Of a DNA stretch of 40,459 nucleotides, positions 1 through 9,015 are shown in pieces. Position 1 is the stretch's first letter. Each line of letters opens with the position of its first letter. The position numbers were made by a program, and so were the translations under genes. The stretch is from Verrucomicrobiota bacterium (lineage in GTDB: Bacteria > Verrucomicrobiota > Verrucomicrobiia > Limisphaerales > UBA8199), in contig JAAYVL010000035.1 of assembly GCA_012517205.1 (NCBI GenBank), positions 1 to 40,459 on the forward strand, given 5' to 3'. A model generated the notes under the pieces. The model saw only the letters and a list, made by a program, of their open reading frames with translations, did not search any database and was not told the origin of the DNA.

Positions 1-305
1 CCCAGCCCCCGCAGGGTGCTGTTGATCTGGACGCAAAACTGTTGCCCACTTAAGTGCGAATACTGCCCCATCCAGGGCCGGCTGGGAACGTGCAGCGCCG
101 CGGCGTTCCAACGCTCGCGCTGCGCTTCGGTGAGCTTGAGGCCCCACTCCCGCGAGGAGATCCCGAAGTACGACCGTGCGGCCGCTTTGCGGTTAGAAGG
201 CCGGTCCCGGGGTACGGTGCGCCGCCGGGCGCACACGCCGAAGGGAGATTGGTAATAAGTTTCCGCGCCCAGGCTGCCCGTGCGCGGAGAGGTGAGTACT
301 TTCAT
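1..305 (-). CDS. Small 'MKVLTSPR'-type protein of unknown function (partial, runs off left edge)
   Basis: An uninterrupted reading frame starts at an ATG (305-303) and stays open for 101 codons to the window edge, so the C-terminus is missing. The start is supported by an AGGA-containing purine stretch about 9 bases upstream. The protein opens with MKVLTSPRTGSLGAETYYQS and has a Trp/Arg-rich centre (REWGLKLTEAQRERWNAAA), then a GQYSHLSGQQ-like segment. I recall small proteins with this opening and the L-T-x-x-Q-R-x-x-W pattern from Verrucomicrobia and Planctomycetes, often in several copies per genome, but know of no assigned function. No signal peptide or membrane segment is visible. The frame and start are well supported; the family link is from memory. 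Confidence 0.7.
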   Translation of the reverse strand, partial: MKVLTSPRTGSLGAETYYQSPFGVCARRRTVPRDRPSNRKAAARSYFGISSREWGLKLTEAQRERWNAAALHVPSRPWMGQYSHLSGQQFCVQINSTLRGL

Positions 306-346
306 AATGAACGTCCTTTCTAATTGTTGCTCTAATTGTCTGTCTA

Positions 347-610
347 TTACGGGCCGGAAAGCGACTCAGCTTCCTGCCACTCCTTGGGCTGGAAGTTCCA
401 GCCGCCCCCACCCCAAGGGTCGGGAGGAAGGCTGGCGGGCAGGCGGTCTTCGCGCAAGGGCAATTTGGGAAGGGTGGCGATGGCAGGTGGGTGCGGAGCG
501 CCGCATGAGGGCACGCGGTTTACAGGGGATGGGGAGGTGCGAGAGAACCTATTCGGAAACTCCGCGCCGCGCCACACTAATTGGTTTGACGGGGCCGGTC
601 CGGTATGCAC
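347..610 (-). CDS. Possible small hypothetical protein upstream of the MKVLTSPR gene
   Basis: An 87-residue frame with a GTG start ends 42 bases before the MKVLTSPR-type gene on the same strand. Its last third (PPDPWGGGGWNFQPKEWQ) reads like the tail of a real protein, with Trp- and Gly-rich composition. The first two thirds are proline-rich and low in information. I do not recognise it. It may be a small gene cotranscribed with its neighbour, or the end of a degraded gene. The rest of the 306-797 gap shows no convincing gene, only short GC-rich hairpins. Confidence 0.3.
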   Translation of the reverse strand: MHTGPAPSNQLVWRGAEFPNRFSRTSPSPVNRVPSCGAPHPPAIATLPKLPLREDRLPASLPPDPWGGGGWNFQPKEWQEAESLSGP

Positions 611-797
611 ACTCTCCGCGGATATGATTCGACTCGGCCGAATAGTTTTGTTGGCGAGGTTGCCTGGCCTGGCCGGCCGAACTCACGGCCGGAAGAACCC
701 CGAGGGTTCCTTCGTCGAGTCCGCTAATCTCGCCGCGCCTCCGGAGGCGGAATCCGCCCGGCGCGCTTTTGGTTTTTACCGGTAGAACGATTGATAC

Positions 798-2012
798 ATG
801 AAAATCCTGGTCCTGAACAGCGGCTCTTCTTCCATCAAATTCCAGCTCCGTGAAGATCACGGCGGCGTCGTCCTGAGCAAAGGGTTAATCGAGCGCATCG
901 GGGAACCCCTGGGCGCCATCATCATCAGCACCGCCAACGGCAGGAAGATTCGGAAAGAGCTGGAGTTGCCGCAGCACACGGTGGCGCTGCAGCACTTTTT
1001 CGAGTTGCTGCCCAGCCCGGAGTTGCAGTGCCTCGGCTCGCTCAAGGAAATTGGCGCCGTAGGGCATCGCGTGGTTCACGGCGGCGAGGAATATAGCGAC
1101 TCGGTCCTGATTGATGACAAGGCCATCGCCACCATAGACCGCCTCAGCTCCCTGGCGCCCTTGCACAATCCCCCCAATCTGAAGGGCATCCTTGCCTGCC
1201 GCGAGTTGCTTCCGGGCGTGCCCCAAGTCGCGGTTTTTGACACGGCGTTTCATCAAACCATGCCCCCCGTGGCGTATATGGGAGCCCTGCCGCGGGAGCT
1301 CTACGACAAGTATAAAATCCGCCAATACGGCTTTCATGGGACCAGCCACCGCTACGTGCATCAGCGCGCGCGCCTCCTGGCCGGCCTCGAGGGCCAGCCC
1401 TCGAAAATCGCCACGGCGCACCTGGGCAACGGCTGCTCCATTACCGCCATCAAGGACGGCAAAGTCATTGACACCTCCATGGGGTTCACGCCTTTGGGCG
1501 GCCTGGTGATGGGCACGCGGCCGGGCGACATTGATGCGGCCCTGCCCTGCTTCCTGCATGATCAAGGAATGGAGTGCCGCGAGATTCAGCATATGCTCCA
1601 GAAGAAGTCCGGGCTCATGGGCTTGTCCGCGGGACTTTCCAATGATATGCGCGTCCTCCTCGAAAAATCGGCCACCAATGAGTATGCGCGCCTGGCGGTG
1701 GACGTGTTCTGCTATCGCCTCAAGAAATATATCGGCTCGTATGCGGCGGCGCTGGGCGGCCTGGAGGTGCTGGCTTTCACCGGCGGGATCGGGGAAAACG
1801 CGCACCCGATTCGGGCCCGGGCCTGCGAAGGCCTGGAATTCCTGGGCATCCAGATTGATCCGCAGCGAAATGCCGCCGGCTCCGGCCGGGAAACCCTGAT
1901 CTCCACCGATGCCGCCCGCGTGAAAGTGTACGTGATCCCCACCGACGAGGAATATGTCATTGCCGAAGAAACTCTCCGGCTGGCGGGGGGCAACTCGCGG
2001 CCCGCGGCTTGA
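798..2012 (+). CDS. ackA: Acetate kinase
   Basis: This 404-residue cytoplasmic enzyme interconverts acetyl phosphate + ADP and acetate + ATP. It belongs to the ASKHA fold and has normal family length. The sequence shows the N-terminal LNSGSSS loop (N7), HRVVHGG with R91, VFDTAFHQTMP with D148, YGFHGTSH with H180, HLGNGCS, a TRPGDID segment with R241, TGGIGEN, and E384 near the C-terminus. These numbers match the catalytic residues known from the Methanosarcina enzyme, so the protein should be active. The start ATG gives the canonical MKILVLNSGSSS; no strong Shine-Dalgarno is visible. pta follows 33 bases downstream, making a compact acetate overflow/assimilation operon. Confidence 0.97.
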   Translation: MKILVLNSGSSSIKFQLREDHGGVVLSKGLIERIGEPLGAIIISTANGRKIRKELELPQHTVALQHFFELLPSPELQCLGSLKEIGAVGHRVVHGGEEYSDSVLIDDKAIATIDRLSSLAPLHNPPNLKGILACRELLPGVPQVAVFDTAFHQTMPPVAYMGALPRELYDKYKIRQYGFHGTSHRYVHQRARLLAGLEGQPSKIATAHLGNGCSITAIKDGKVIDTSMGFTPLGGLVMGTRPGDIDAALPCFLHDQGMECREIQHMLQKKSGLMGLSAGLSNDMRVLLEKSATNEYARLAVDVFCYRLKKYIGSYAAALGGLEVLAFTGGIGENAHPIRARACEGLEFLGIQIDPQRNAAGSGRETLISTDAARVKVYVIPTDEEYVIAEETLRLAGGNSRPAA

Positions 2013-2045
2013 CTTCTTCCCCTCCCGCTTGCCAAAGATAATCTT

Positions 2046-3038
2046 ATGCATTTCACTGAAGAACTCCTGCGCAAAGCGCAACAACGGAACAAGTGTATCG
2101 TTTTACCCGAAGCCGATGACGACCGCACCCTCCAGGCGGCGGACCGCCTCACACGGGATGGAATCTGCCGGGTCGTCCTGACAGGCGACCCCGGCCAGAT
2201 TCAGGCCAGTGCCCGGAAGGCCGGGGCTGATGTTTCCCGGTGCGTCATCCTGTCCCCGGCGGATGAAACGGAAGCCGCTCCGTTGGCGCAGGAACTGCAC
2301 CTGCTCCGCAAAAACAAAGGGCTGACCCTCGAAGCGGCCCGCGAACTGATCAAGGATCCCCTCTATTTTGCCACCATGCTGCTCAAGGTGGGGCGCGTGG
2401 ACGGCTACGTTGCCGGGGCCACCCACACGACCGCCGAAAACCTGCGGCCCGCCCTCCAAATCATCAAGGCCACTCCCGGCCTGCGAACAGTATCGTCGTT
2501 CTTCTTAATGGTGTTTCCGGAGGCCAAATGGGGTCATCAAGGCGTTTTGCTCTATTCGGATTGCGGCATGGTCGAGCAACCTTCCGCCGAGCAGTTGGCG
2601 GATATCGCGATCGCCTCCGCGCGCACGTTCCGTCAACTGGTCGGCGCCGAGCCCCGGGTGGCGATGCTCTCTTATTCCACCAAAGGCTCCGCCAATTCTC
2701 CCGATACCCGGAAGGTCGTTAAAGCCGTCGAACTGGCCAGGGAAATGGCCCCGGAGATTGTCCTGGACGGGGAAATGCAGGCCGATGCGGCCTTGATCCC
2801 CAGCATCGGCGAGCGCAAGTGCCAGGGTTCGCCGGTGGCGGGAAAAGCCAATTGCCTGATCTTCCCCGACCTCGATGCCGGCAACATCGCCTACAAACTG
2901 ACCGAGCGCCTCGGCGGCGCCCAGGCCCTCGGCCCGCTGGTGCAAGGCATGGCCAAACCCGCCCACGACCTCTCACGCGGCTGCTCCGCGGATGACATCG
3001 TCAAAGTCGCCGCCATTTCCGCCATCATGGCCGACTAG
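2046..3038 (+). CDS. pta: Phosphate acetyltransferase
   Basis: This 330-residue protein transfers acetyl between CoA and phosphate and supplies the acetyl phosphate used by the preceding acetate kinase. It is the short, single-domain Pta form, without the N-terminal regulatory region of the enterobacterial enzyme. Family features are IVLPEADDDRTLQAA near the N-terminus, TVSSFFLM at about 157-164, SYSTKGS at about 219-225, the DGEMQADAAL segment at about 248-257, and the C-terminal GMAKPAHDLSRGCS signature. The start ATG lies 33 bases after the ackA stop. The gene converges with the histidine kinase gene across about 108 bases. Confidence 0.96.
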   Translation: MHFTEELLRKAQQRNKCIVLPEADDDRTLQAADRLTRDGICRVVLTGDPGQIQASARKAGADVSRCVILSPADETEAAPLAQELHLLRKNKGLTLEAARELIKDPLYFATMLLKVGRVDGYVAGATHTTAENLRPALQIIKATPGLRTVSSFFLMVFPEAKWGHQGVLLYSDCGMVEQPSAEQLADIAIASARTFRQLVGAEPRVAMLSYSTKGSANSPDTRKVVKAVELAREMAPEIVLDGEMQADAALIPSIGERKCQGSPVAGKANCLIFPDLDAGNIAYKLTERLGGAQALGPLVQGMAKPAHDLSRGCSADDIVKVAAISAIMAD

Positions 3039-3106
3039 CCAGGCAGCGACGCTCCCCGGGCTTCCGGCCCCCGTCCCGGAGCTGGGGGCAAGGTCGGCGT
3101 GAAGCC

Positions 3107-3124
3107 GGCGCGGGCGCCCGCGCC
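3107..3124. other. Perfect 18-bp GC palindrome between convergent genes
   Basis: GGCGCGGGCGCCCGCGCC reads the same on both strands and lies between the ends of pta and the histidine kinase gene. It could stop transcription from both sides, but it has no loop bases and no T-rich tract, so the terminator reading is weak. Confidence 0.3.
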
Positions 3125-3146
3125 TCCGGGGGCTTCGCGTTTCCCC

Positions 3147-4559
3147 TCACTCCCGGGAAACGGGCGGGCCGTGCCGCGGCAGGCTGACGGTGAACTCCGA
3201 TCCCTCGCCAGCCTGGCTGGAAACGCTGACGCGGCCGCCGTGGGCCTCGACAATGGCTTTGACCAGGCTCAGGCCCAGACCCAGGCCACGCTGCGAGCGA
3301 CTCTTGTCGCCGCGGTAAAGGCGCGCCCAGATCTTGTCCTGCTCCCCGCTGGGGATGCCGATGCCGGTGTCACGGAAGCGCGCGACGGCATGGCCGGGCT
3401 CTTCCCGCACGCCAATGGTGACGCTGCCGCCGGCCGGTGTATATTTAAGGGCGTTGTCAAGGAGGTTGGCAAAAACCTGCCGCATGCGCGTGCGGTCCAC
3501 CTCCGCTTCGCAGGGCTGCGGGATTTCGAGGTGGACGGCCACTGGCTTTTCCTCCGCGACGTATTGATAAAGCTCGGCCGCTTCCCGCGCCAACTGCCCC
3601 AGATCGGTGGGCTCGCGTTGCAGTTTCATCATCCCGGCTTCGGCCTCGGCGATGTCCGTGAGCGCATTGAGCATGCTCAGCACGCGCTCGGATTCTTCCA
3701 GGCAATCCGCCAGCGCCTCGCGGGCGGCGGCCGGATCAGTCCCGGCCTGCAAAGCGTTCTCCGCCACGCCGCGCAACCGCGTCAGCGGCGTCCGCAGATC
3801 ATGGGCGGCATTGTCCAGCGACTCGCGCAAGGCGCGGATCAGGGCCTGGTTCTTGTCGAGCAGCGTGTTGAAGAGGCGCACCAGTTCGTCGAACTCGTCC
3901 GTGGCGTCGCGCACGGGCACCCGGGCATCCAACTGGCCGGTGCGAATAATGGAGCGGGCAGTCGCGACAATCTGCCGCACGGGCCGCATGGCGCGGTGCG
4001 CAAAGAGGGCCCCGGCCAGGAAACCGAGCAGGACGGTGAGGCTGCCGGCGAGAAGGAAGCTGCGGCGGATGGGGTTTAAGAGGGCGGCGCGGCTGTTGGT
4101 GATGTGGCCAATTTGCAGAATCCGGCCGTCGGGAAGCTCCAGCCGCCCCAGGGTGTAGTCGCGCTCCGCATTTTGCGGAATGCGCAGGTAGGGCGTTTGG
4201 ACCAGGCCATCCCAGCCGGATGCGTCGCGCAGTCCGATCCAGGCCTCGGGGGCGCTGATGACCAGGTCCGTCCGGGTGCGCGGGTTGACCAGGTGCACGA
4301 GCATGGAGTTCTGCAGTTCGATCGGCTGGTTATACACCCAACTGCGCAACGCAACGACTCCGCCCACCTCATAAACCACCGCCGCCTCCTTGAGGCGCGC
4401 ATCCAGCACTTCCCGGTCTTTGCTGCCGACGGCGGCGGCCAGCAGGTAGTAGGCCAGCGCCAGCAGGGCCGCGCTGCCCACCGTAAAGATCAGCGCGTAG
4501 AGCAGGCTGAGCCGAACCCCGATATTCCGCCGCAGCAGTTCAAGCCGGCCGGAGGACAT
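3147..4559 (-). CDS. Sensor histidine kinase, HAMP-containing, two-component
   Basis: The membrane-bound sensor (470 residues) should phosphorylate the regulator encoded just upstream. TM1 is at about 14-42, an extracytoplasmic sensor region of about 120 residues follows, and TM2 is at about 167-187. HAMP spans about 188-240. The HisKA H-box [10 protein letters not shown] carries H253, the N-box [11 protein letters not shown] carries N369, and the DTGIGIP and [13 protein letters not shown] boxes complete the ATPase domain. The frame is open further upstream, but the ATG at 4559 gives the natural [12 protein letters not shown] start and overlaps the regulator's end by 20 bases, suggesting translational coupling. 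The layout resembles CusS/PcoS-type kinases, but the ligand cannot be read from the sequence. Confidence 0.92.
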   Translation of the reverse strand: MSSGRLELLRRNIGVRLSLLYALIFTVGSAALLALAYYLLAAAVGSKDREVLDARLKEAAVVYEVGGVVALRSWVYNQPIELQNSMLVHLVNPRTRTDLVISAPEAWIGLRDASGWDGLVQTPYLRIPQNAERDYTLGRLELPDGRILQIGHITNSRAALLNPIRRSFLLAGSLTVLLGFLAGALFAHRAMRPVRQIVATARSIIRTGQLDARVPVRDATDEFDELVRLFNTLLDKNQALIRALRESLDNAAHDLRTPLTRLRGVAENALQAGTDPAAAREALADCLEESERVLSMLNALTDIAEAEAGMMKLQREPTDLGQLAREAAELYQYVAEEKPVAVHLEIPQPCEAEVDRTRMRQVFANLLDNALKYTPAGGSVTIGVREEPGHAVARFRDTGIGIPSGEQDKIWARLYRGDKSRSQRGLGLGLSLVKAIVEAHGGRVSVSSQAGEGSEFTVSLPRHGPPVSRE

Positions 4560-5208
4560 AACCAACCCCGCGCAGGGTATGCAGCATCGCCCGGCCCTTA
4601 TCCACCTTGCTGCGCAGGCGATGCACCAGCACATCCACGATGTTGGTCTGCGGGTCGAAGCTGTAATCAAAGATGTGCTCCAGAATCATGGTCTTGGTGA
4701 CCACGCGGCCGGCGTTGCGCATGAGATATTCCAGCAGCGCAAATTCGCGCGGCTGCAAAACAATGCGCTCGCCGCCGCGCTCGACCTGCCGGTTGAGCAA
4801 GTCCAGGGTCAGGTCCCCCACCACCAGCCGGGTCGGCTCCGCCACCTGGGTGGCCCGGCGGATCAGCGCCTGCACGCGCGCCAGCAGCTCGGAGAACGCG
4901 AAAGGCTTGGTCAGGTAGTCGTCGCCGCCCGCCTGGAGGCCCTTGACGCGGTCATCCACCGAGGCTTTGGCGCTCAGAATCAGCACGGGCATGCGCTTGC
5001 CCCGGGCGCGAAGCTGCCGGATCAGGCTCAGCCCGTCGAGCTGCGGCAGCATGAGATCCACAATCGCGGCGTCGTACGCGATGGTTTGCGCCATGATGAG
5101 CCCCTGCTCCCCGTCCGCGAAATGGTCCACCGCATAGCCGCTTTCCTTCAGCCCCTTGACCACAAAGGAAGCAATCTTCCTGTCGTCTTCCACCACCAGA
5201 ATACGCAT
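4540..5208 (-). CDS. OmpR/PhoB-family response regulator
   Basis: This 222-residue two-domain regulator partners the overlapping histidine kinase. The receiver domain (about 1-115) has the acidic pair in VVEDD, the phospho-acceptor D51 in AIVDLMLP, and the conserved K101 in LTKPFAF. The winged-helix DNA-binding domain (about 127-220) has [20 protein letters not shown] and the terminal [11 protein letters not shown] typical of the family. It begins 8 bases after nadB and lies in the same minus-strand run as panC and nadB. It may be read from that operon, although the biosynthetic genes give no hint of its targets. CusR/QseB-like relatives are the closest impression. Confidence 0.93.
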   Translation of the reverse strand: MRILVVEDDRKIASFVVKGLKESGYAVDHFADGEQGLIMAQTIAYDAAIVDLMLPQLDGLSLIRQLRARGKRMPVLILSAKASVDDRVKGLQAGGDDYLTKPFAFSELLARVQALIRRATQVAEPTRLVVGDLTLDLLNRQVERGGERIVLQPREFALLEYLMRNAGRVVTKTMILEHIFDYSFDPQTNIVDVLVHRLRSKVDKGRAMLHTLRGVGYVLRPA

Positions 5209-5216
5209 ACGCCCGG

Positions 5217-6818
5217 TCAGAACTCTCTCCGCAAAATCGTGTCGCGCCGGGCCCAGTCGGGATTCCGCTCCGGGTAATCCAGGTTATAGTGCAGCCCGCG
5301 GCTTTCCGGCCGCCGCAGCGCGCTGGCGACAATCAACGCCGCCACCGTGGCGATATTGCGCAGTTCCAGCAGGTCGCTGGTCACGATGAAATCCCAGTAA
5401 TACTCCTGGATTTCCTCCTGCAGGTTGGCGATGCGCGTCTGCGCACGTTGCAGGCGCTTGTTCGTCCGCACAATCCCCACGTAGTCCCACATCAGCCGGC
5501 GGATTTCCCCCCAGTTGTGCGCGACCACCACCATCTCGTCCGGGTTATGGGCGTGGCCGGAATGCCAGGGCGGTATCCGGAACTCCCCGGGACTAGCGGG
5601 GCGCGCGATGGCCTTTTGGGCGGCGCGGTGGGCGCAGACCAGCGCTTCGAGCAACGAATTGCTCGCCAGCCGGTTGGCCCCATGCAGCCCGGTGCAGGCC
5701 ACTTCGCCAACCGCATACAAACCGCGAATCTCCGTCTCGCCGTTGACGTTCGTCAGCACGCCGCCGCATTGGTAATGCGCGGCGGGCACCACCGGGATGG
5801 GCTCCTTGGTCATGTCAATGCCATAACCGAGGCAGGTCTGGTAAATGTTCGGAAACCGCTCCATGAGAAACCGGGCCGGCTTGTGCGTGATATCGAGCAG
5901 GGCGTGGTCCGCGCCGCTTCGCTTCATCTCGCTGTCTATGGCGCGCGCGACGATATCGCGGGGCGCCAGGGATTTAAGCGGATGAACCTGCTCCATGAAC
6001 TCCACGCCCGCAAGGTTCTTGAGCACGGCGCCCTCGCCGCGCACCGCCTCGCTGATCAGGAACGACTTGGCCCGCGGATGATAAAGGCAGGTGGGGTGAA
6101 ACTGGACAAACTCCATGTTGGCCACCGCCGCCCCCGCGCGCCAGGCCATCGCCACGCCGTCGCCGGTGGCGATATCGGGGTTGGTGGTGTACAAATAGAC
6201 CTTGCCCAGTCCGCCGGTGGCCAGGAGGGTGACCGGCGCGACAAACGTCTCCACCTGCCCGGATTGCTTGTCCAGCACGTAAACCCCCAGGCATTGATTG
6301 TCCCCGGGGTGACCGAGCTTCTGGCTGCTGATGAGATCAATGGCAAAGTGGTTCTCGAAGAGAGTAATGCGGGGCTGGCGGGCCACCGCCGCCAGCAGGG
6401 CCCGCTCGATCTCCCGCCCCGTTACGTCCTTCGCGTGCAGAATCCGGCGCTTGGAATGGCCGCCCTCCCGGCCGAGATCCAGCTCGCGCGATCCCGGCGC
6501 GCTGGGAATCTCGCGCTCGGTAAAGTGCATGCCCAGCTCAATCAACTCGGCAATCCGCGCCGGGCCCTCCTCGATAATCGTGCGCACGGCGGGCTCCTTG
6601 CACAGCCCAACCCCGGCTTCCAGCGTGTCGCGCACGTGCAGCTCGAAGGAATCCTCCTTGCTGGTCACCGCCGCAATGCCGCCCTGCGCGTAGTTGGTGT
6701 TGGACTCCGTGCGATCCTTTTTGGTGATGATCGCCACGCGCCCGTGGGGCGCCACTTTCAGCGCGAAGGAAAGCCCGGCAATGCCGCTGCCGAGCACCAG
6801 AAAATCAAAATGCTTCAT
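5217..6818 (-). CDS. nadB: L-aspartate oxidase
   Basis: This flavoenzyme oxidises L-aspartate to iminoaspartate, the first step of de novo NAD synthesis. The 533-residue length is normal. The FAD Rossmann motif [12 protein letters not shown] lies at residues 9-20. [10 protein letters not shown] follows, and [16 protein letters not shown] covers the usual substrate/FAD loop. The fumarate-reductase-like region continues through [14 protein letters not shown], and a C-terminal helical domain ends in RDTILRREF. The ATG abuts the panC stop codon with no gap, so translation is probably coupled. No nadA or nadC is seen in the window. Homology to succinate dehydrogenase flavoproteins is expected, but the motif order and context favour NadB. 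Confidence 0.95.
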   Translation of the reverse strand: MKHFDFLVLGSGIAGLSFALKVAPHGRVAIITKKDRTESNTNYAQGGIAAVTSKEDSFELHVRDTLEAGVGLCKEPAVRTIIEEGPARIAELIELGMHFTEREIPSAPGSRELDLGREGGHSKRRILHAKDVTGREIERALLAAVARQPRITLFENHFAIDLISSQKLGHPGDNQCLGVYVLDKQSGQVETFVAPVTLLATGGLGKVYLYTTNPDIATGDGVAMAWRAGAAVANMEFVQFHPTCLYHPRAKSFLISEAVRGEGAVLKNLAGVEFMEQVHPLKSLAPRDIVARAIDSEMKRSGADHALLDITHKPARFLMERFPNIYQTCLGYGIDMTKEPIPVVPAAHYQCGGVLTNVNGETEIRGLYAVGEVACTGLHGANRLASNSLLEALVCAHRAAQKAIARPASPGEFRIPPWHSGHAHNPDEMVVVAHNWGEIRRLMWDYVGIVRTNKRLQRAQTRIANLQEEIQEYYWDFIVTSDLLELRNIATVAALIVASALRRPESRGLHYNLDYPERNPDWARRDTILRREF

Positions 6819-7685
6819 TTACAACCGGGTATTGTCAATCAATCGGGTGCCGCCCACAAACACCGCCAGCGCCAGGTGAACGCCGCGGCGCACCTTCGCC
6901 ACCGGCGTGAGCGTCGCCGGGTCGAAAAACTCCATGTAATCCAGCCGCGCGGCGGGGGTCCGCGCGATGAAACGCCTCAGCGCGGCTTTAAGCCGCGCCG
7001 CCGGAATCGTCTTCCCCGGCGGCCGCACCGCCGCCCGCGCCCGTTGCAGCGCCTGCCAGAGCACCACCGCCTGCCTCCGCAGGTCGCCCGTGAGATACCG
7101 GTTCCGCGAGCTCATCGCCAGCCCGTCGCGCTCCCGCCGGATGGGCGCCACGATAATCTTCACCGGGAAGTTCAGGTCGCGCACCATGCGCTTGATAATG
7201 GCGGCCTGCTGGTAATCCTTGGCGCCAAAAATCGCCACCTCCGGCTGCACGAGGTGAAATAACTTCGCCACCACCGTGGTCACCCCGCGGAAATGCGTGG
7301 GCCGCGCCGCGCCTTCCATCCCCCGCGCCAGGCTTTCCTCGCTCACAAAGGTGCTGAAATCCCCGTCAGCCCCACGCGCATACATCTGCCGGTCGCTCGG
7401 GGCAAAAATCACATCCACCCCCGCCGCGCGGCACAGGCCGCAGTCGCGCGCCAGGTCGCGCGGATACCGGGCAAAATCTTCGCCCGGGGCAAACTGGGTC
7501 GGATTGACGTAGATGCTCACCACCACCCGCCCGCGCGGCCCAACCGCGCGGCGCGCCCGCCGAACGAGGCTCAAATGCGCGTCGTGCAGGCAGCCCATCG
7601 TCGGGACCAGCCCCACCCGCGCGCCCGCCCGCTGCCAGCTTCGCCCCAGGCGCTGCATAGCGGCTACTGACCTCACTATCTGCAT
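6819..7685 (-). CDS. panC: Pantothenate synthetase
   Basis: The 288-residue enzyme condenses pantoate and beta-alanine with ATP, the last step of vitamin B5 synthesis for CoA. Seen motifs are PTMGCLHDAH (residues 28-37, with H34 and H37 numbered as in E. coli), NPTQFAPGEDF, HFRGVTTVVAKLF, FGAKDYQQ and the KMSKS-like GLAMSSRNRYL. The HxGH nucleotide-binding motif is HDAH here, Ala replacing the usual Gly. It is the first gene of the minus-strand panC-nadB-regulator-kinase run and is divergent from glycerate kinase across about 90 bases that should hold both promoters. panB and panD are not present. Confidence 0.95.
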   Translation of the reverse strand: MQIVRSVAAMQRLGRSWQRAGARVGLVPTMGCLHDAHLSLVRRARRAVGPRGRVVVSIYVNPTQFAPGEDFARYPRDLARDCGLCRAAGVDVIFAPSDRQMYARGADGDFSTFVSEESLARGMEGAARPTHFRGVTTVVAKLFHLVQPEVAIFGAKDYQQAAIIKRMVRDLNFPVKIIVAPIRRERDGLAMSSRNRYLTGDLRRQAVVLWQALQRARAAVRPPGKTIPAARLKAALRRFIARTPAARLDYMEFFDPATLTPVAKVRRGVHLALAVFVGGTRLIDNTRL

Positions 7686-7772
7686 GACGTAAATGTGCGG
7701 CAGGCGGAAATCAGTGGCAACCCCATAAACAGCCTTTATCTTCCCGCCCGCCTGCCTTTATCCTCCACCTCC

Positions 7773-8903
7773 ATGCGGTTGCGCATCTTGATTATTCCCG
7801 ACAAATTCAAGGGCACTCTGACCGCCCGCGCCGCCGCGGAGGCCATCGCCGGCGGCTGGCGCCAGGAACGGCCGCAGGATCACCTGGACTTGCTGCCCAT
7901 GAGCGACGGCGGAGACGGCTTTGGCGAAGTCATCCGCGCCTTGCTCGGCGCCCGCCGACGGCGCATCCGGACCGTGGATGCCGCCCATCGCCCCTGCACC
8001 GCCGCCTGGTGGTGGGAACCGCGAACCCGAACCGCCCTGATTGAGTCGGCGAACGTCATCGGCCTGGCCATGCTGCCGCCGCGGCAATTCCATCCCTTCC
8101 AGCTCGACACGCGGGGCCTGGGAGCGGTCGTGCACGCCGCCGCGCAACAAGGAGCGGCGCGCTGCCTGATTGGCATTGGCGGCACCGCGACCAACGACGG
8201 CGGCTTCGGCCTGGCGCGCGCGCTGGGCTGGCAATTCCACGACCGCCACGGCCGGTTAATCGAGCGTTGGGTTGACTTGTGGCGGCTCGACTTCCTCCGC
8301 CCCCCGCGGCGCCGCCGCTGGTTCACCCGGAAACGGGTCGCCACCGATGTGCAAAACCCCCTGCTCGGCCCGCGCGGCGCCAGCCGGGTTTATGGACCCC
8401 AAAAGGGCTTGCGACCGCAGGATTTCCTCCTGGCCGAACGCTGCCTGGGACGCCTGGCCCGCGTCGTCCGGCAACAATTCGGCCACGACCTGGCCCGGGA
8501 ACCCGGGGCGGGCGCGGGAGGCGGGCTGGGCTTCGGACTGCGGGCTTTCCTGGGCGCGGAGCTGCAGCCGGGATTTGATCTGTTCGCGCGGCACGCGAGC
8601 CTGCAACGGCGTTTGCGCGCGGCGGATCTCATCATTACCGGCGAGGGCGCGATTGACCGCTCATCGCTGATGGGCAAGGGCGTGGGGCAAATTGCGCAGC
8701 ATTGCCGGGACTTGAACCTTCCCTGCATCGGCCTGGGCGGCAGGGTCAGGGTCGGCCCGGAGGCCCGCCGTCTTTTCACGCAGATATACGCGCTCACCGA
8801 CCTGGCCAGCCTCCGCCAGGCCCAGGCTCAGCCGGCCTTTTGGCTGGCCAAATTGGCGCGCCAATCGGCGCGTTCCGTGAGCCTGCGGCCTCTCCGCTCC
8901 TGA
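7773..8903 (+). CDS. glxK: Glycerate kinase (GlxK/GarK family)
   Basis: This protein phosphorylates D-glycerate, normally to 2-phosphoglycerate in this family, linking glyoxylate or sugar-acid breakdown with glycolysis. The frame extends upstream to 7695, but the ATG at 7773 gives the family N-terminus MRLRILIIPDKFKGTL and a normal length of 376 residues. Motifs include GIGGTATNDGGFGLARALG, GPRGASRVYGPQKG, the glycine-rich GAGAGGGLGFGLRAFLGAEL, and LIITGEGAIDRSSLMGKG near the end. It stands alone on the plus strand, divergent from panC and convergent with the Gfo/Idh/MocA gene. The choice between 2- and 3-phosphoglycerate as product rests only on family membership. Confidence 0.92.
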   Translation: MRLRILIIPDKFKGTLTARAAAEAIAGGWRQERPQDHLDLLPMSDGGDGFGEVIRALLGARRRRIRTVDAAHRPCTAAWWWEPRTRTALIESANVIGLAMLPPRQFHPFQLDTRGLGAVVHAAAQQGAARCLIGIGGTATNDGGFGLARALGWQFHDRHGRLIERWVDLWRLDFLRPPRRRRWFTRKRVATDVQNPLLGPRGASRVYGPQKGLRPQDFLLAERCLGRLARVVRQQFGHDLAREPGAGAGGGLGFGLRAFLGAELQPGFDLFARHASLQRRLRAADLIITGEGAIDRSSLMGKGVGQIAQHCRDLNLPCIGLGGRVRVGPEARRLFTQIYALTDLASLRQAQAQPAFWLAKLARQSARSVSLRPLRS

Positions 8904-8909
8904 CCGCAA

Positions 8910-8923
8910 GCCGGGCGCCCGGC
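8910..8923. other. 14-bp GC palindrome after glycerate kinase
   Basis: GCCGGGCGCCCGGC begins 7 bases after the glycerate kinase stop, in the gap between convergent genes. It may contribute to transcription termination but has no T tract. Confidence 0.25.
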
Positions 8924-9015
8924 CGCGCCGCGCCCCGAGGCTCAGGGATGCCTGCGGCGGGAAGCCCGATTCCCGGGCCATTCCCCGCCATCCGCGCGCC
9001 TTCGGGTTGCTCCGC

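Noticed and set aside
885-2084. A 399-codon minus-strand open frame
   Set aside because: It is antisense to acetate kinase, where every catalytic residue is present in the plus frame.
5289-7262. A 657-codon plus-strand open frame
   Set aside because: It is antisense to nadB and panC, both well-supported enzymes; the translation is rich in Arg, His and Gln, as expected for a shadow frame.
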